Below, piece after piece: positions 1-12,688 of a stretch of DNA of 64,000 nt. Numbering within the stretch: position 1 is the stretch's first letter; each line of letters starts with the position of its first letter. Source of the stretch: Spirometra erinaceieuropaei (lineage: Eukaryota > Platyhelminthes > Cestoda > Diphyllobothriidea > Diphyllobothriidae); NCBI GenBank assembly GCA_902702965.1, contig CACRXP010000404.1, positions 139,501 to 203,500 on the forward strand, written 5' to 3'. Below the pieces are notes generated by a model. That model had not been told where the DNA came from, made no database searches, and was given only the letters and a program-made list of their open reading frames with translations. A program made the translations under genes and the position numbers.

Positions 1-99
1 TTATGAGTTTTCAAATTCTCACAAACGGGGCCGATGGTATGCGTCGAATTTTATCAAACACAGTCCAATATCAGTGATAGTGCAAATGCCATTCCCAGG

Positions 100-665
100 T
101 GGCATATCAAGGAAAGAGGTGTCCACTCGGAGGGGTTTATTAGAGGTCTGGCATTTTGAGTAGCGAATTTGTCTACCCTTTTTAAGCGACTGGGAAGGTT
201 GGACCCAAAGTCGGAGGTAACTACCCACGCCGCGCAAATGGGACACATCTTCAACTTTAACGCCGTTGAGATTGTGGACCGGGGCGATGGCCATGCGACA
301 AGACATGTGCGAGAAGTCTGGATGTCTACCGCCTGCTCTGTCAACCACCACATCATTATGCCTCCTCCATATCTGACTTTACGAAGCTTCTTAACGGGGG
401 ACATTCACGGCGAGGGACAATCGAGACCGCCAATCATGTTCACGGTCAACGAGTGCGGGAGCAATAGAGGTCACGGTGAAATGCGGGTCAGATGCAGCCA
501 CACAGGCAGCATTGGCGGGCCACGCATCAAACAAACTGCGCCATATAAGGAGAGCTGTGTGTATAACTTCCCAGTATCTGATGATGGGTAGACGAAACGA
601 CTACTCGAATCGCCAGACCTCCAATATACCTCTCCCGGTGAGCGCTTCCTTTGCTTTTGACAGGC
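100..665. repeat. Imperfect inverted repeat, arms about 95 nt
   Basis: The arm at about 100-195 reads, on the minus strand, much like the plus strand at about 569-665. Shared blocks include CTTCCCAGT, GGGTAGAC, CTACTC and GCCAGACCTC. The conceptual peptides of the two arms are also alike (a QTSNxPL core), which could mean two inverted fragments of one coding element, or could simply follow from the DNA similarity. The ~370 nt between the arms is unrecognised. No target duplication was found. Confidence 0.55.
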
Positions 666-935
666 CGATATGTTTTGACAATTAACAATGAAAGAATGTT
701 GCCTAATGTGCGCGGTAATTCTCAGAATATTTGTGCCCACGTTGGCGTTCCTTCCAGTTTATTGCATGATCTACTGCTTTATAAATTACCTGCTGCTCCG
801 AATGCACCTCTTGCGTGGATTTCCGATGTTTTGAAATTTATTGGAATTTTGTAAAAGAGGTGTACCGAGGGTGATCTACCATAATTATTTTTTGCGGAAA
901 TTTGATCCTCGAATTTTGCACTTGTATGAAGAACA

Positions 936-1372
936 TGACAGTTCGACAGTAGTTGACGACGATGTCCATCGTGTGATCCACAGCAAGGTGAGAGCGGGCG
1001 CGATGACTTGCATATGGATTAGTTTATAGTCTTAATAAACTTACGTAGCATCTATCGCGCCCTCCCCTCCCTCGCCCGAGCCCGGTGTCATGACATAGAC
1101 AAGAAGACCGTAGACGTGGAAGGACGCAGGTAGCTGACACGGCCGGACCCGCACCTAAGCGGACAATCACACCCCTGGTCCACAACAAACACTTGGACTG
1201 GATTTTAATCAGCAACGGAAATTATCGGAAAGAGGAACGTGACACGAGTCACGGCTAGTATACCCAGCGGGAGCGCAAGTGTATCCACCGACAAGGAACT
1301 ATGTGCCAGAGAACTGCCAGCTCACACTCGTCTGCGAGACCCATGGTTGGTTGAATTATGCCATAGCAGACG
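936..1372 (+). repeat. Dispersed GC-rich repeat R1, copy 1
   Basis: R1 is a SINE-sized repeat recognised by comparing loci in this window. Its head has GACAGTTCGAC and CGATGTCCAYCGTG. The middle has a GCCCGGTGTC...AGAAGACCG block and CGGCCGGACCCGCACC. A GATTTTAAYCARCAAC block follows, and the tail has ACCCAGCGGGAGCGCAAG. This copy carries all of these blocks, diverged. No Pol III A/B boxes were recognised, so the SINE label is by size and dispersal only. Confidence 0.6.
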
Positions 1373-2414
1373 CATCCAAATCTCAAATCTTAGATGAGAA
1401 ACATACAAACAGACAGAGTAATTTAAAAAATGCCGTCGGCTACAGCGGCATTCACGACGTCCATAAACAGGATAAATAGGCATGACGCTGCTTCTGTTCA
1501 TCGCACTAGAAAGATATAAATCCAACATTGATTGCGATCACAATCTTGCATTTTAGGCGACAGTCAGCCAGCAATCCAGATCTAAGTGGCAAAGGAAATA
1601 ACTTTGAACATGAAAAAAATGAACTGGTACAAGGCAATTTGGAGTTGTTGGGTGCACGAAAAGCTTGATTTTTGCTTCCTAATCATACTGAACAAATCCC
1701 TATAGGCTAATTGGTACTCTCTAAGCTGACGGACAAATTGATAAGTTGAACGCGTACTGCCAATTAACAGTGATTATTTATTTTTTATTGTTAATTTTCA
1801 TCGGGTCCTCATTTCTGTTCACCTGCATTCCTGATGTACTTTTACACCTAGTCTTGATTGCGTGGCTGACAATAAAGCCGTTTCCTCTAATTCTGTAATT
1901 TTCGGGGTAAGTTGGGTAGACGGCATTCACGGCGTTTTATGATTTATGCAACCTCCTCAAATCTTGCCTTTAAACAGTTTTTATGCGTGAGCACCTGCGA
2001 GACGCTGACGTATGGTCAGCTTTATTGAGTCTGTGCACGAAGCCTGCTACGACTGCTCACATTTGATGCAATATTTAATAACCTCCGGGAGGCCACTTTG
2101 AGGGTTTACAAAGGAATGCGTGAAATGACATCAGACAGAGTGCCCTAACATTTGGGTGGCGCCATCCTTACAACGACCGCCTATTTTATGAGGTGTGAGA
2201 AGGGAAAACGCCCAAATGTGTCTCCTACCTGCCTGTTTTATGATCTGTGACAGTTGCAATACCCTGTTAGACAGTCTTTTGGGTGCCTTTGAGAGGCTTC
2301 TAGACTGTTCTACCTTTTTCGCCGTCTTTTACTCATCGGGTGATATTAAGTATTTCTGAAAGACAGAACTTAGAATGCTGAAGTGAGCAAGGACGATAGG
2401 AGAAGAACAATGCA
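1373..2414. other. Unassigned intergenic stretch
   Basis: No long open frame, RNA gene or repeat shared with the rest of the window was recognised here. Confidence 0.4.
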
Positions 2415-3173
2415 CAGTAGGTTGGCTAACTGATAAAAAGTTAAACAAAATTCTAAAATGCGCTTTCGAAATTCAAGTTAGTTTTATGGAAAGCATGGGT
2501 ACAAATACTCATTCTTTTACTCATTTGGAAGAAAATTACGCCTTCTTAAAATATTTTTACTTGAATAAAGGATGCAATTAGGGTTAAACAATTGTAATTC
2601 CTGAATAATTTTCTGCCCTCCTTTACGTTACCTTTGCAGTTCAGGTTCTCAAGCAGCAAGGCGCATGTTTTCTACATACAAACACAATATGTTTCTATAC
2701 GCTATACGGGGTTCATAACATTTACAAGTGGACTTAAGCCATTAGTAACTGGAGAGACGCGACGTTTTACGAAAAGGATTTTGCAGTCTAAAAATTCCCA
2801 TAGTTAAGAACATCATTTTAAACCAAATTCTAGCCTTAATTCAAGCTTAAAACTCGAACAAGACATAACTACCAACCAAGCTAGTAAAAAGTGAATATTC
2901 TTGTCTATGTTTTCTATGAAATATATCTGATTTTAATAGGGCAGCGGTAATTAATGAGAGACATTTAGGCTACTTAATACTTTTTAACGACTATAATTTT
3001 TACGGTCGGCCTAAAAGAAATCCGTTCAGAAATTTGCGTTCCGAAGTAACGGAATTACCATGGGATTATCGTTGCATGGTGAGTAATATTACAACCCAAA
3101 GTAAGTAAGCTTTTTGAGTCGAAAGCGTATTTCGGAATTTCGATTAATATTTCATGAGTTAGCACACCTACTA
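2415..3173. mobile_element. Mariner-type fold-back element, family B, shortened copy
   Basis: The left end reads CAGTAGGTTGGCTAACTGAT and the right end is its degraded inverse (ATGAGTTAGCACACCTACTA). The inner arms share blocks with other B copies, including GAAATTC...AAATGCG. At 759 bp it is shorter than the ~950 bp norm. The left flank is CA rather than TA, so that edge has decayed. It has no coding capacity. Confidence 0.7.
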
Positions 3174-4188
3174 TAATCACGCTGGACGGCAGACTTAAAC
3201 CACCTTACCTTCATTAGGAACTACTTTTTAATACTGGCCGACGAGCTTACAGAGCATAACATCAGTTTATATGGCCGATACACTAACATTCCAGGTAAAA
3301 TTACGAACTTGGGGATCGTTATCGAAACACACACACGCAGCAGACTCTCGGTCTCTACAAGTTATGGTTTGCACGAATGCCGCATGAGTGATGACTTTGG
3401 ACATTGTCCGATCAAAAAGAGGACGCGGTTAATTTTGGTGTCAGTACCGTTATTTTGAGTGTTTTTAGTTTCCTTGCTCTGTCCGTCCATCCACATTTTA
3501 AGAGCTTGATAAACCTGGGTCAGGTCGGCTAGTTGGTTTCTAACTCATGGACCAGACAGTTACAATCAAGGCTGTTCAGGCCTTTTGGGTACTTTAGCCC
3601 GTTATAACTTTAGCGGTAGAATGGTTACGGCCATTGGCCAGCGAATTATGAAGTGGTATTACCTCTCTTCACCGCTATATGTGCTCGGACAGTCACAATA
3701 AAACAATCTTTATTTGGCCTCCAGTGATTGGCTGGCTCTTGTTTTTGAGAGTGAAGGGAATCCCAAAACTATACACTCGCCGATCAAACCTCAAATGAAT
3801 CCAGAACATTATGAAGGCGATGCGTGGATAGCGCCTGAAAATACTTTTTAGGGTAACGTTGTTTATAAACAACGGAATCGTGGACAGGTGATTTTTAACA
3901 ACCATGGTTTGTGTGTGTGTGTCGAAGGTATATCATCCCAATTTAAATCTACCTGTCAACCTTCATGCGCTGTTAAACGAAGATAAATCGGGTTAGAGCT
4001 AAGGATATGGTTTTTCTTTATTAGCGCGTAGAATTTGTCTGTTGAGCTTTACTTGCCTGCATTTTTATATGTTGATGTTTATAAGAACTGTACGCAGTTC
4101 GGTATTGCTTTCCCAGATGCATAAAACATTTTCATTTCAGCGACTGCAATCAAGCACGTCCCGTCGGCAGCCTACCCTGAATGCGGCC
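3174..4188. other. Unassigned stretch with short AC/TG microsatellites
   Basis: It holds a short AC run near 3330 and a TG run near 3910-3922. No gene or larger repeat was recognised. Confidence 0.4.
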
Positions 4189-4981
4189 AGGGTAACAATT
4201 GGGAGATGGCACCCAAAGAAATCCGCCTAACCAAAGCAGCCTGTATTACGGGACAAGTGGTAATAGGGATTTTATGGGTGGTGACTGGTCGGTATGTGCG
4301 ATACAAGCCGACGGAAAACCTTATTTGAACAGGTGAATGATCGATGTTGGCCCGCTCTCCGTTCCTTTATTACAAAATGGGTCGCCAAAGGCAGTATAAT
4401 GGTAACGAACGAGTGGAAGTCGCATAATCGTCTTCCCTCAGAAGGTTATCTGCATTTCTCTGTTAACCACTCAAAGAACTTCAAAGATCCTACCACCGTA
4501 CGGCACACCAATGCCATTGAGGCATACTGGAGTAGACTGAAAAGGAAACTCTACCAGGGAGGCCCTGTATGTGGCCGAGCTGTGTGGGCTCACATAGACG
4601 AAGTACAGTATTGTCTTTGGTTTGGCCTCAATGCCTTGTCTTTGACAAATGCCTGGGAGCCGTTCCTGTCCCATGCTATGCAGACTTGTCCTATTTAAAA
4701 GTGACTTTTTTGTAATAAACTGCCATAATGCGAATCTATGCCGTATATTCAGGTGTACGTGTGTAACAATGGGGATGGTTCGGTAACAGCGACTATCATC
4801 CATGTAACCTCCTGCGATGTTCGTTCGGCCAGCCCGTGTTAGGCCGTCGCGGAAAACCCAAGTAGTGCGTGAAAGTCGGCCTGCCACCGCTGATATAGCC
4901 TGCAGGCGTTCGAATCCACTGTTAAAGGTATTATTTCTAGGTAACGGATCTTTTTGGGTGCCATCTCCCGATTGTTTCCCT
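4189..4981 (+). mobile_element. Merlin-type DNA transposon relic
   Basis: The element is framed by inverted repeats at 4189-4225 and 4945-4981. Both contain GGGAGATGGCACCCAAA in opposite orientation and match at about 32 of 37 positions. A transposase fragment of the IS1016/ISXO2 type lies between them. The left inverted repeat lies almost against the catalytic region, so the amino-terminal half of the gene is missing: this is an internally deleted copy. No 8-9 bp target duplication could be seen next to the repeats. Merlin elements are known in flatworms and other animals. Confidence 0.8.
4253..4698 (+). pseudogene. Merlin (ISXO2-like) transposase, C-terminal fragment
   Basis: A DDE transposase of the Merlin/IS1016 group would cut and rejoin the element ends. 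The 134-codon open frame from 4294 shows the family's late motifs: NHSKNFKDP at residues 58-66, then IE at 75-76 and WSRLKRKL at 79-86. E76 corresponds to the third catalytic acidic residue. At the second catalytic position the family has Asp in an S/T-D-x-W context; here residue 39 is Asn (TNEW), so the active site appears broken. About 40 nt upstream, in another frame, comes a WVVTGRYVRYK-like stretch resembling the preceding family segment, implying a frameshift near 4290. The N-terminal region and first Asp are absent. Confidence 0.85.
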
Positions 4982-5619
4982 TTTTTCACCACAACCTGCC
5001 GATAATAGAATTTCGCTTAGAACGAGAAACGACATATTTTTCTTTAAAGGACATCGCAAAAAGCTGTACTCAGTGGTTTAAAACGTCTTCTGAACTCAGT
5101 GTATTAAGCATGGACTTCTTGATTATGGTCTTCGCGTGTTCCCCTTTAAGAAGGCCATTTGGCGCAAAAGCCACATTGGCGCCCTGGAAGCCTAGGTGGT
5201 GCTCAATAAATAGCAGAATTCCTCATCGTTACTGCTCAAGATAATTGCTTGGATAAACAGCTAGATGCTCACGGGTTCGGAATTTGCAGGACCAGATTCA
5301 GATTAAGGCGAGGTCTTTGCTCGCATAGAATATTGCTAGAATACCCGAGGTGTGCTGCATTGCTGAGAGGTCCGAAAGCGTTTGTTGCTGTCCCGAAGTC
5401 TTGACAATTTTGGTTTGCTGTCACGATCCGGAGAGAAATCCCCGCAGGTAGTCATTATGCCCTTTGTATAGCAACTGGCACTTAGTATCCTTTTTGCCTC
5501 CAGGAAAAGTTAGTTTCTGTAACTACACCAAATATAATCGACCAGGTTAAATCCGCGTTATTTTGAATATAAGAATGTTGGTTAAAATGCGCGATCGATC
5601 ATCACATCAGCATATGATA
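4982..5619. other. Unassigned stretch
   Basis: Nothing recognisable was seen beyond short chance open frames. Confidence 0.4.
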
Positions 5620-6576
5620 CAGTGAGTGACCGATCTCATGAAATGTTGGCTGAAATTCTGAAATGCGTTTTCGATTGGGGAGAGTTACTTAGGTGGGGTT
5701 GTAACACTGATTATCATGCTGCATAATCCTATAGTATTTCAGACTCGGCAGGATGTCGGCTTTTAAATGCACTTTTTTCGATCTCTTGTAGAAAGCGTGC
5801 TCGGTAAAAAATTACTACTTATGGAGCATGCATTTTTCCCATTGATTTTCGATGGTCTTGGAAATTCAAATATATTTTATAGAAACCATAAACAAAAATA
5901 TGCTTTCTTTTAGTTAATCAATAGAGAATCACGTCTTTTTTATATTTTATACTTAAAGAAAGAGCATAATTAGGTTTTAAAAAAGTTTTCTAATTGCTGA
6001 ATAATTTGGAGCCTGATCATTGGCTGCATTATCGCTAAGTGATTTCACTCTACAAGGTGCGTGCGTTTTGAGTAAAGAAAATCACATATTTTTCTATGCC
6101 ATTAAAGAGATATCATACAGAGTCCATAAAATTTTGCAATGGTAAACGGCCAGGTACGATGCTATGTAAATGGACATATCGCGGTCTTAAAAAGTATCAT
6201 AATTAGAAACTTTTTAAAAACCTAATTATACTCTTTCCTTAAGTATAAAATATATAAAAGACGTGATTCTTTATTGATTGACTAAAAGAAAGCATATTTT
6301 TGTGTATGGTTTCTATAAAATATATTTGAATTTGCAAGACCATCGAAAATCAATGGGAAAAATGCATACTACATAAGTAGTCATTTTTTACCGAGCACGC
6401 TTTCTATAGGAGATTGAAAAGAAATGCATTTAAAAGCCGACATCCAGCCAAGTCCGAAATGTTATAATTGTAGGCCTTAAGATAATCAGTATTACAACCG
6501 CGACCAAGTAATCCTCCCTAATCGAAAACGCATTTCAGAATTTCAGCCAACATTTCATGAGATCGGTCCGTCACCG
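5620..6576. mobile_element. Mariner-type fold-back element, family A, best copy
   Basis: The left end is CAGTGAGTGACCGATCTCAT and the right end is its inverse, closing at 6576. Both are flanked by TA (5618-5619 and 6577-6578), as expected for Tc1/mariner insertion. The arms (5620-5995 and 6200-6576) are near-perfect inverse copies for ~375 nt around a ~200 nt unique spacer. No transposase is present, so it would depend on one supplied in trans. Transcription across it would give a long hairpin RNA. Confidence 0.88.
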
Positions 6577-7351
6577 TAGGCGCACCTGTGCGAGTGATAA
6601 TCAGTTAGTCCGTCCTATGGTAATGGGGCTGCTGCTGGTTGAGGCTGTGCTTATGCAAAACGTCAGTTCGCATAGGCTTGTTCTATGTTTCTCGCCTGCG
6701 ATTACCCGGAGTAGTTCAGCTGCATGAGCGCCAAGACACTGTCGTAACAACAGACCATTTCAAGAAATTTTCAAAACGCAGAACCGAATCAGGGCAGCAA
6801 ACCTCACCAAATAATTCACATTATCTGAAGTTGACGGTTGCAAATAGTGTAAACGCAGTCTCGCTTCAGCATGTAAAATATTTTATATACAATATTTGCA
6901 TTAGGTGGTCGGATGCCTTCAGACATCATCGTTCACGTGGATTTAGAGCGGGCTTAAGGATCGATCCCGGGTGAGGAGGAAGACTCTCATAGCACCAGCA
7001 AGCATAGAAGCTCTAGCACAGCCAGCAAGTGAACGAAGCGATGCATGTTAACTGCCAGTAGAGAGAAGACAAAGAGCTCATACCGTCGCATTCCGCCCAT
7101 CCCTCTTTTTTTCCCCTGTCTGTTTTTTCGAGCCTCAAAGGATTATCAGGGTTACAGCAGCATCTGAGTTGAGTTATGAAGAATACGGATGAAATCCAGT
7201 TTATGACACCCGAAGTTGTCATCTATTACAATCTTCCATGTATAGGTGAAACAAAAATATCAAGCGCTACCGGGGTATATTCTCAAAGAGATCAACTATT
7301 CCCCGTCCAAACAATCTATTTTCTTTTGTCCAAATTCATTGCAGGCGGATA
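6577..7351. other. Unassigned stretch
   Basis: A 111-codon open frame at 6639-6974 has no recognisable motif, splice signals or compositional support. It is treated as chance. Confidence 0.4.
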
Positions 7352-8163
7352 CTGGGCTTTCATGAAATCTTGGCCGAAATTCTAAAATGTGTTTCAGATT
7401 AGGAAGGCTTACTCAAGTGGGGTTGTTATAATGATTATCATGCAGTATAACCCTATAAAATTTCGGACTCGCCAGGATGTTGGCTTTTAAATGCACTTCG
7501 CTTTGACCTCCTGCAGAAACCGCACTCCGTAAAAAATGACTACTTACGTAGCATGCATTTTTCCTATTGATTTTCGATAGCCTTATAAATTCAAATATAT
7601 TTTGCAAAAAGCATGCACAAAAATACTCTTTCTTTTGCTCCTTTGGTACGAAATCACATTGTCCGAAGAAACTGTGTATTATGGTTTGAAAAGGTTTTTT
7701 TATTATGAGATTTTGAAGACCGTGCGATATCCATGCATGCAAGATCGCACAAGTCAGTTTACTAATGCTCCTCATGAAATGTACAACACAATCCGAATCC
7801 ATTGCAAATCTTTATTACACTTTCTTCGGGCATAAAATATGAAGACAACGTGATTTTCTACCAAATGAGCAAAAGGAATCACATTTATGTGCACGTTTTC
7901 TGCAAAATATACTTGCATTTATAAGACTATCGAAATTCAGTATGAAAAATACATGTTACGTAAGTAGTCATTTTTTACTGAGGGCGGTTTCTGCAGGAGG
8001 CCAAAAAGAAGTGCATTCAAAAGATAACATCCTGGCGAGTCGGAATTGTTGTAGGGCTATGCTGCATGATAGTCAGTATAACAACCTCACTTAAGTAATC
8101 CTACCTAATCGTAAACACATTCCAGAATTTTGGCCAATATTTCGTGAGCTCAGTCACGCACTG
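7352..8163. mobile_element. Mariner-type fold-back element, family A
   Basis: The right end closes with CACTG followed by TA at 8164. The left terminus is eroded: the CAGTGAGTGACCG part is shortened, but TCATGAAAT and GAAATTCTAAAATG follow in order. The arms match the 5620 copy in both orientations. The 129-codon and 77-codon open frames inside are the two strands of the palindrome and are not genes. Confidence 0.8.
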
Positions 8164-8179
8164 TAGGTCAAGAAATGCT

Positions 8180-9186
8180 TACCAGAATTATAAATGTGGT
8201 GTATGCGAAAAGACTACTTTGGTTTGATTGTAATGCTGTTTGTGAAGCATCATAAATCTAAGATGTTTTAGCCGCACCCGGATGCTGACGTTATAAACGC
8301 TTCTCTCCAACCGTCTGCTAGAACAGCACTCGGCAAACAGTGAATACTCAAGTGGTATTATTTTTTTCCATCGAATGTTTCTGTCGGTGGGGCTTCGCAG
8401 TTTGAGTGGATAATGGCGGCTGCATGCAAGCCTTCCCCTTGTTGTTATGGGTCCGAATCCCACCGATTTAGCCAATTTTGTCAAAGTTGGGTCGAAAATA
8501 ATAAAACCAAATATGCTTGATAGACAACATGTGTATTCATTTGGTGCCAGATAGTTTTTTCTCCAAACTTCACTCTCTAAATTTGTGTCTTTAATTTACT
8601 AAACCAGTAACTATAAGATATATGGGAATTGCGAGATGTCCATTCGAAAATCATTGCATACTAACGTGTATTAATGTTAGTGTGAAGTACGCAATACAGC
8701 CCATCTCCATTTAAAAACTGTATAAGCTTTGCAAGATGTTTTATTGGAAAGTTCATAGCTTGAATTTTTGAAATTTGACGAGAAATGGCAACGACGGGTC
8801 GGATTCGAAGTGATTCAAAAATCGTCAACCCCTTTTAAGACACAAGGTAACCTTTCTCTGGGTTATAAATTTAAAACCGCGTTTTACTACCAGTGAGCAA
8901 AATTTAGGGTTCTTTTCGGTACGCTTCCTACAAAATATATTTGGACATGCCAGAACATCGAAAATTAGTAGAAAACATCTCACTAGTTATGTGGTCCTTT
9001 TTAACAAGAGTAATTTTCGGGCTGTCAGAAAGAAAAGCATTTAGAGTTCAGCCTCCTGAAATGACTGAATTTTTTCAGAATTATACTACATGATAAGACG
9101 TATTTCCATATTACCTAAGCAATCCCCTCTAGTAGAAGTTTATTCTAGAATATTGGCCAACACTGCATGAGGTACGTCGCCTGCTG
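8180..9186. mobile_element. Mariner-type fold-back element, family A, old diverged copy
   Basis: Order and spacing follow the family A pattern: a left-arm block near 8200-8300, a right-arm block near 8880-9130, and a right end GCTG before TA at 9187. Sequence identity is much lower than in other copies. It lies immediately beside the previous A element. The left edge is approximate. Confidence 0.55.
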
Positions 9187-10313
9187 TACGTTTCCACTAA
9201 TACTTTCTATTATGTCAGGTAATAGTTAACGGCACGCCTCCCAAAAATTAGCATTTTTACGTGGGCTTAATATATAAATGGGGCTTTCAGGAAGATGCTG
9301 ACGTCTCGGAAAAGCTGCCTACAGTTATCATATATACTACCTTACCCACATGGCTGGTTATGTTTTATCTGCTCTGTAATCAGCACATTCTGTGTGTGCA
9401 AAGTACGTTGCCATTAGTCGCAGGCCGGGGGGTGAATAGCATTTTAAGGAAGTAAGTATTTCCTAAAACAAAGACTGATTGAAAGGACTTATATTCTCGG
9501 AACTTCTGCAGCACAAGGCTGAAGGGGTCTGTAAAGTGGGAGGACATCTCAATAGAATAAAATGGTCGCGGGTTGCTCTCATCCCCGGCATATTATTTTA
9601 CAAGATAACAGAAAATGTTGAATCGGCCATATTTTGCATGATGTGCCTCAGGCGTTTGCAAAATTTTGGGAATTAATCGTAATACATGTGTCCCAAATAT
9701 TTTTGTTGAAGTTTTGGTGCTCAGACATAATGTATGAGAAAGTAAGTGCTTACTTTTGTTTTTGTTTTCTAGAACAAAATAAAAAATACGTGGCCTCTAC
9801 TGGGGACAGTCAGGCCTCATCTGGCCAGGTAGCTTTTTCAGAGGCTCTGTTAGAGCAATTCAAATTATATGCATCCTTCAAGCATGCGCTAGCCGACTAC
9901 AGGTGGCCATGTAAATATGACCAAAACTGTGAATAACCAAAAGATGTCGTCAAAAATGCTCCAAAAGCAGATGAATTGAACAGGACGTAAGGACGACGAA
10001 TTCGAAGCGTGTTCTTCAGTTTACTGTTATGCAGTGACAGGTCGAAAGTCAGTCTGGAAACCCCTGACCGTCTGTGCACATCTCGTCTTCATGCAGATCT
10101 CACCTTGGCTGCCATAAGTTTTTCTGCTAATTTTGATTCCAGTTGTTCTTAACATGAACGGCTGGGAAATCTTCCATTCACAAGATTGGAACTTTGCCAG
10201 TCGCGGAGATTTCGGTGGTCTACGAAGATCAGCAATGTTTAAGTCAACGATTAGACGCAATCGTAGAGACTCAAAAGTAAGCCCCCGACCACTCAGAAAA
10301 TTACAGTGAGTAA
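9187..10313. other. Unassigned stretch between A elements
   Basis: Several 60-100 codon open frames occur with no family match or splice context. Short A-element-like words near 9290 hint at a still older copy, but this cannot be supported. Confidence 0.4.
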
Positions 10314-10961
10314 CGGATCTCACGAAGTGTTGGCTGAAATTCCGGAATGGGTTTTTGATTAGGTGCATTTTTAATACTAATTATCCTGCAGCGTGCTTTT
10401 ATAATATATCGGAGTTGGTAGAATGTCAGCTTTTGAATATAATGCTTTTTAATCTCCTGTAGAAACCGCACTCGATAATAAAAGACCTAGAAGAATATGA
10501 GATTTTCTCTAGGCGGAACGCATGCACCTCATAGATTGAAATCACTAAGTGCTAATGCAACGACAAATCAGGCTCCAAATTATACGGCAACTAGGAAACC
10601 TTTTCTAAAACCTAATTATACCACTATTTTGAGTACAAAATATATAAATGACGTGATTCTCTATCAAGCGACTGAAAACAGCACATTTTTGTTCGTGGTT
10701 TCTATAAAATATATTTGAATTTGCAAAACAATCCAAAATCAATAAAAATGTATGTCAATTAAGCGGTCATTTGGTACCGAGTACAGTTTCCACAGAAGAT
10801 TGAAAAGCAGTATATTCAAAAGCTGACATCATGCAAGGTCCGAAATATTATAGGAGTATGCCGCGGGCAAGTCAGTATTACAACCGCACCTAAATCATTC
10901 TTCCTAATCAAAACGCATTTCAGAGTTTTAGCCAAACTTTCGTGAGATCGGTCACTCATTG
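10314..10961. mobile_element. Mariner-type fold-back element, family A, internally deleted
   Basis: It starts CAGTGAGTAACGGATCTCAC after TA (10312-10313) and ends in ATTG before TA. At 648 bp it lacks much of the inner left arm and spacer. The right arm is nearly complete. Confidence 0.82.
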
Positions 10962-11792
10962 TAGTCCTGGAAGCGTGCATATTTGGAATGCTAAGACAAA
11001 CTTCGTGGAAGCGAAAGCCAAGGTTGATTAGTTACAATAACTTCTCTTGGTGCTTAACACGTGCGGCTACTCATACAGTTGCGTGTACGACATTGAAATC
11101 CTCCGTAAGCATACTGGTAGGTCACGAACGCCTCAGAAGCCGCCAGCCTCTTCCCACCAGCAATCAGACCTGTGGACGGCCGTTAACCTATAAATGGGGG
11201 GAATGGAAGACTGTTTCCAAGACAGGAAGTTAATGTAGTCGCTTACCACATCTGAATCAGTCGCAAACAAAGCATCTACGTCGAATGGACAGAAATAATC
11301 TACCCTACGCCGGTCGCAGAAGAGCATCATTCGACAGGAGAACCCATTTCAACCCTCAAGATACAGCTCACACAACGGATTTTGGTCATACATGTAATTT
11401 CTTCTTGACCGATATTTTCATGATTAGTGACAATCGCGTGTACCGGCAGCTACTAACGTCATGGTTTTCCGGCCGGTAAGACACTAAGAAAGTCAATTGT
11501 TCTTACATTACCTACTCAAAATTAAGACATTTCCTGCAGGAAACACGCGTCGGCACAATGCTATCAGTGAAAGCCTAAACGTTGTACATTGAGAAATCGA
11601 ACTTTCATTTTTACTAAAACAGCCGCGAAAATGCTTGACTAGTATATGTTTTTTCGGAATGACAGTGTTGCACACTAGCACTCTGAGAGGACAGTCGAGC
11701 GTCATGCGTAATTTCTCGAATTTTGGGATACGTTTAATAGTCCTTCATTTTTCTCAGTTTGACCTCAGTCGACTTGTTTGTACAATAACTTA
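10962..11792. other. Unassigned stretch
   Basis: No gene or shared repeat was recognised. Confidence 0.4.
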
Positions 11793-12688
11793 CAGTGGAT
11801 GAGTTAAAAATGAAATGTTAATCGAAATTCCGAAATACATTTTCAGCTCGGAAAGCTTACTTAGGTTGAACTGTGTTATTCATCGCTACACAGCATAATC
11901 TCATGGTCTTTAAGTTACTCCTGGATGCTGGCTTTTAAGTGAATTTATGTCCTATCCGTACAAAATTACTACTTAGGTAGCACTGTCTTCTCATTTGGAC
12001 GAACGCTGCGTCTTCTCTAATTTTCGTGCTTAAGGAAAGGTATAATTCTGTTTTAAAAACTTTTAAAATTCCCGAAAAATTTTTTACCAGCTGTGCATTT
12101 GCGCTCGCATTCAGGGTTCCCAAAGGGTAAGGTGTATATAGTGCGTGTACGGGAAACCATACAGTTCTCTGTGGTATTAAGAGAAAACCGTCTAGATGTC
12201 ATAAAATTTAGCAATGGACTTAAGTCATATTGTAAAATTTACGAGCAGCATTAATAAATGGAGACGTAAATGTATTATGGACGGCTATTTCACGCTATAA
12301 AAAATCTTATAGTTAGAAGCATTTATAAAACCGAATTATACCTTTTATTCAAGTATGAAATCCAGAGAAGACGCAAAGTTTTGCCAAATCAGTAAGCGAC
12401 TGAATATTTTTATGCACTTTCGTATGACGTGCATTTGAATATAAGAGGACATCGAAAGTCAATGAGAAAAATTCATATCAGTTATGCAGTCATTTTTGTA
12501 GAGTGCAGTTTTCGCAGACGACCGCAAATGCGTTCACTTAAAAAAAACCGGTATCTTGAACTAAGTTATAAACTATGGGGATATGCTGCATATTAATTAA
12601 TTCTATAATTCTATAATGCTACCTCTTTTTGAGTAAAAAACGCATTTCAGAATTTCAGTTAACGTTTCTTTAGTTAGCACATTTACTG
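11793..12688. mobile_element. Mariner-type fold-back element, family B, diverged
   Basis: The left end is CAGTGGATGAGTTAAAAATG and the right end TAGTTAGCACATTTACTG. Both flanks are TA. The inner arms follow the B pattern (GAAATTCCGAAAT, then the CATTTTTACAGAGTGC region) with many substitutions. Confidence 0.78.

Noticed and set aside
578..598. CTGATGA and GAAAC close together, as in a hammerhead core
   Set aside because: Only nine bases lie between the two motifs and they do not form a stem II; the inverted partner arm lacks both motifs.
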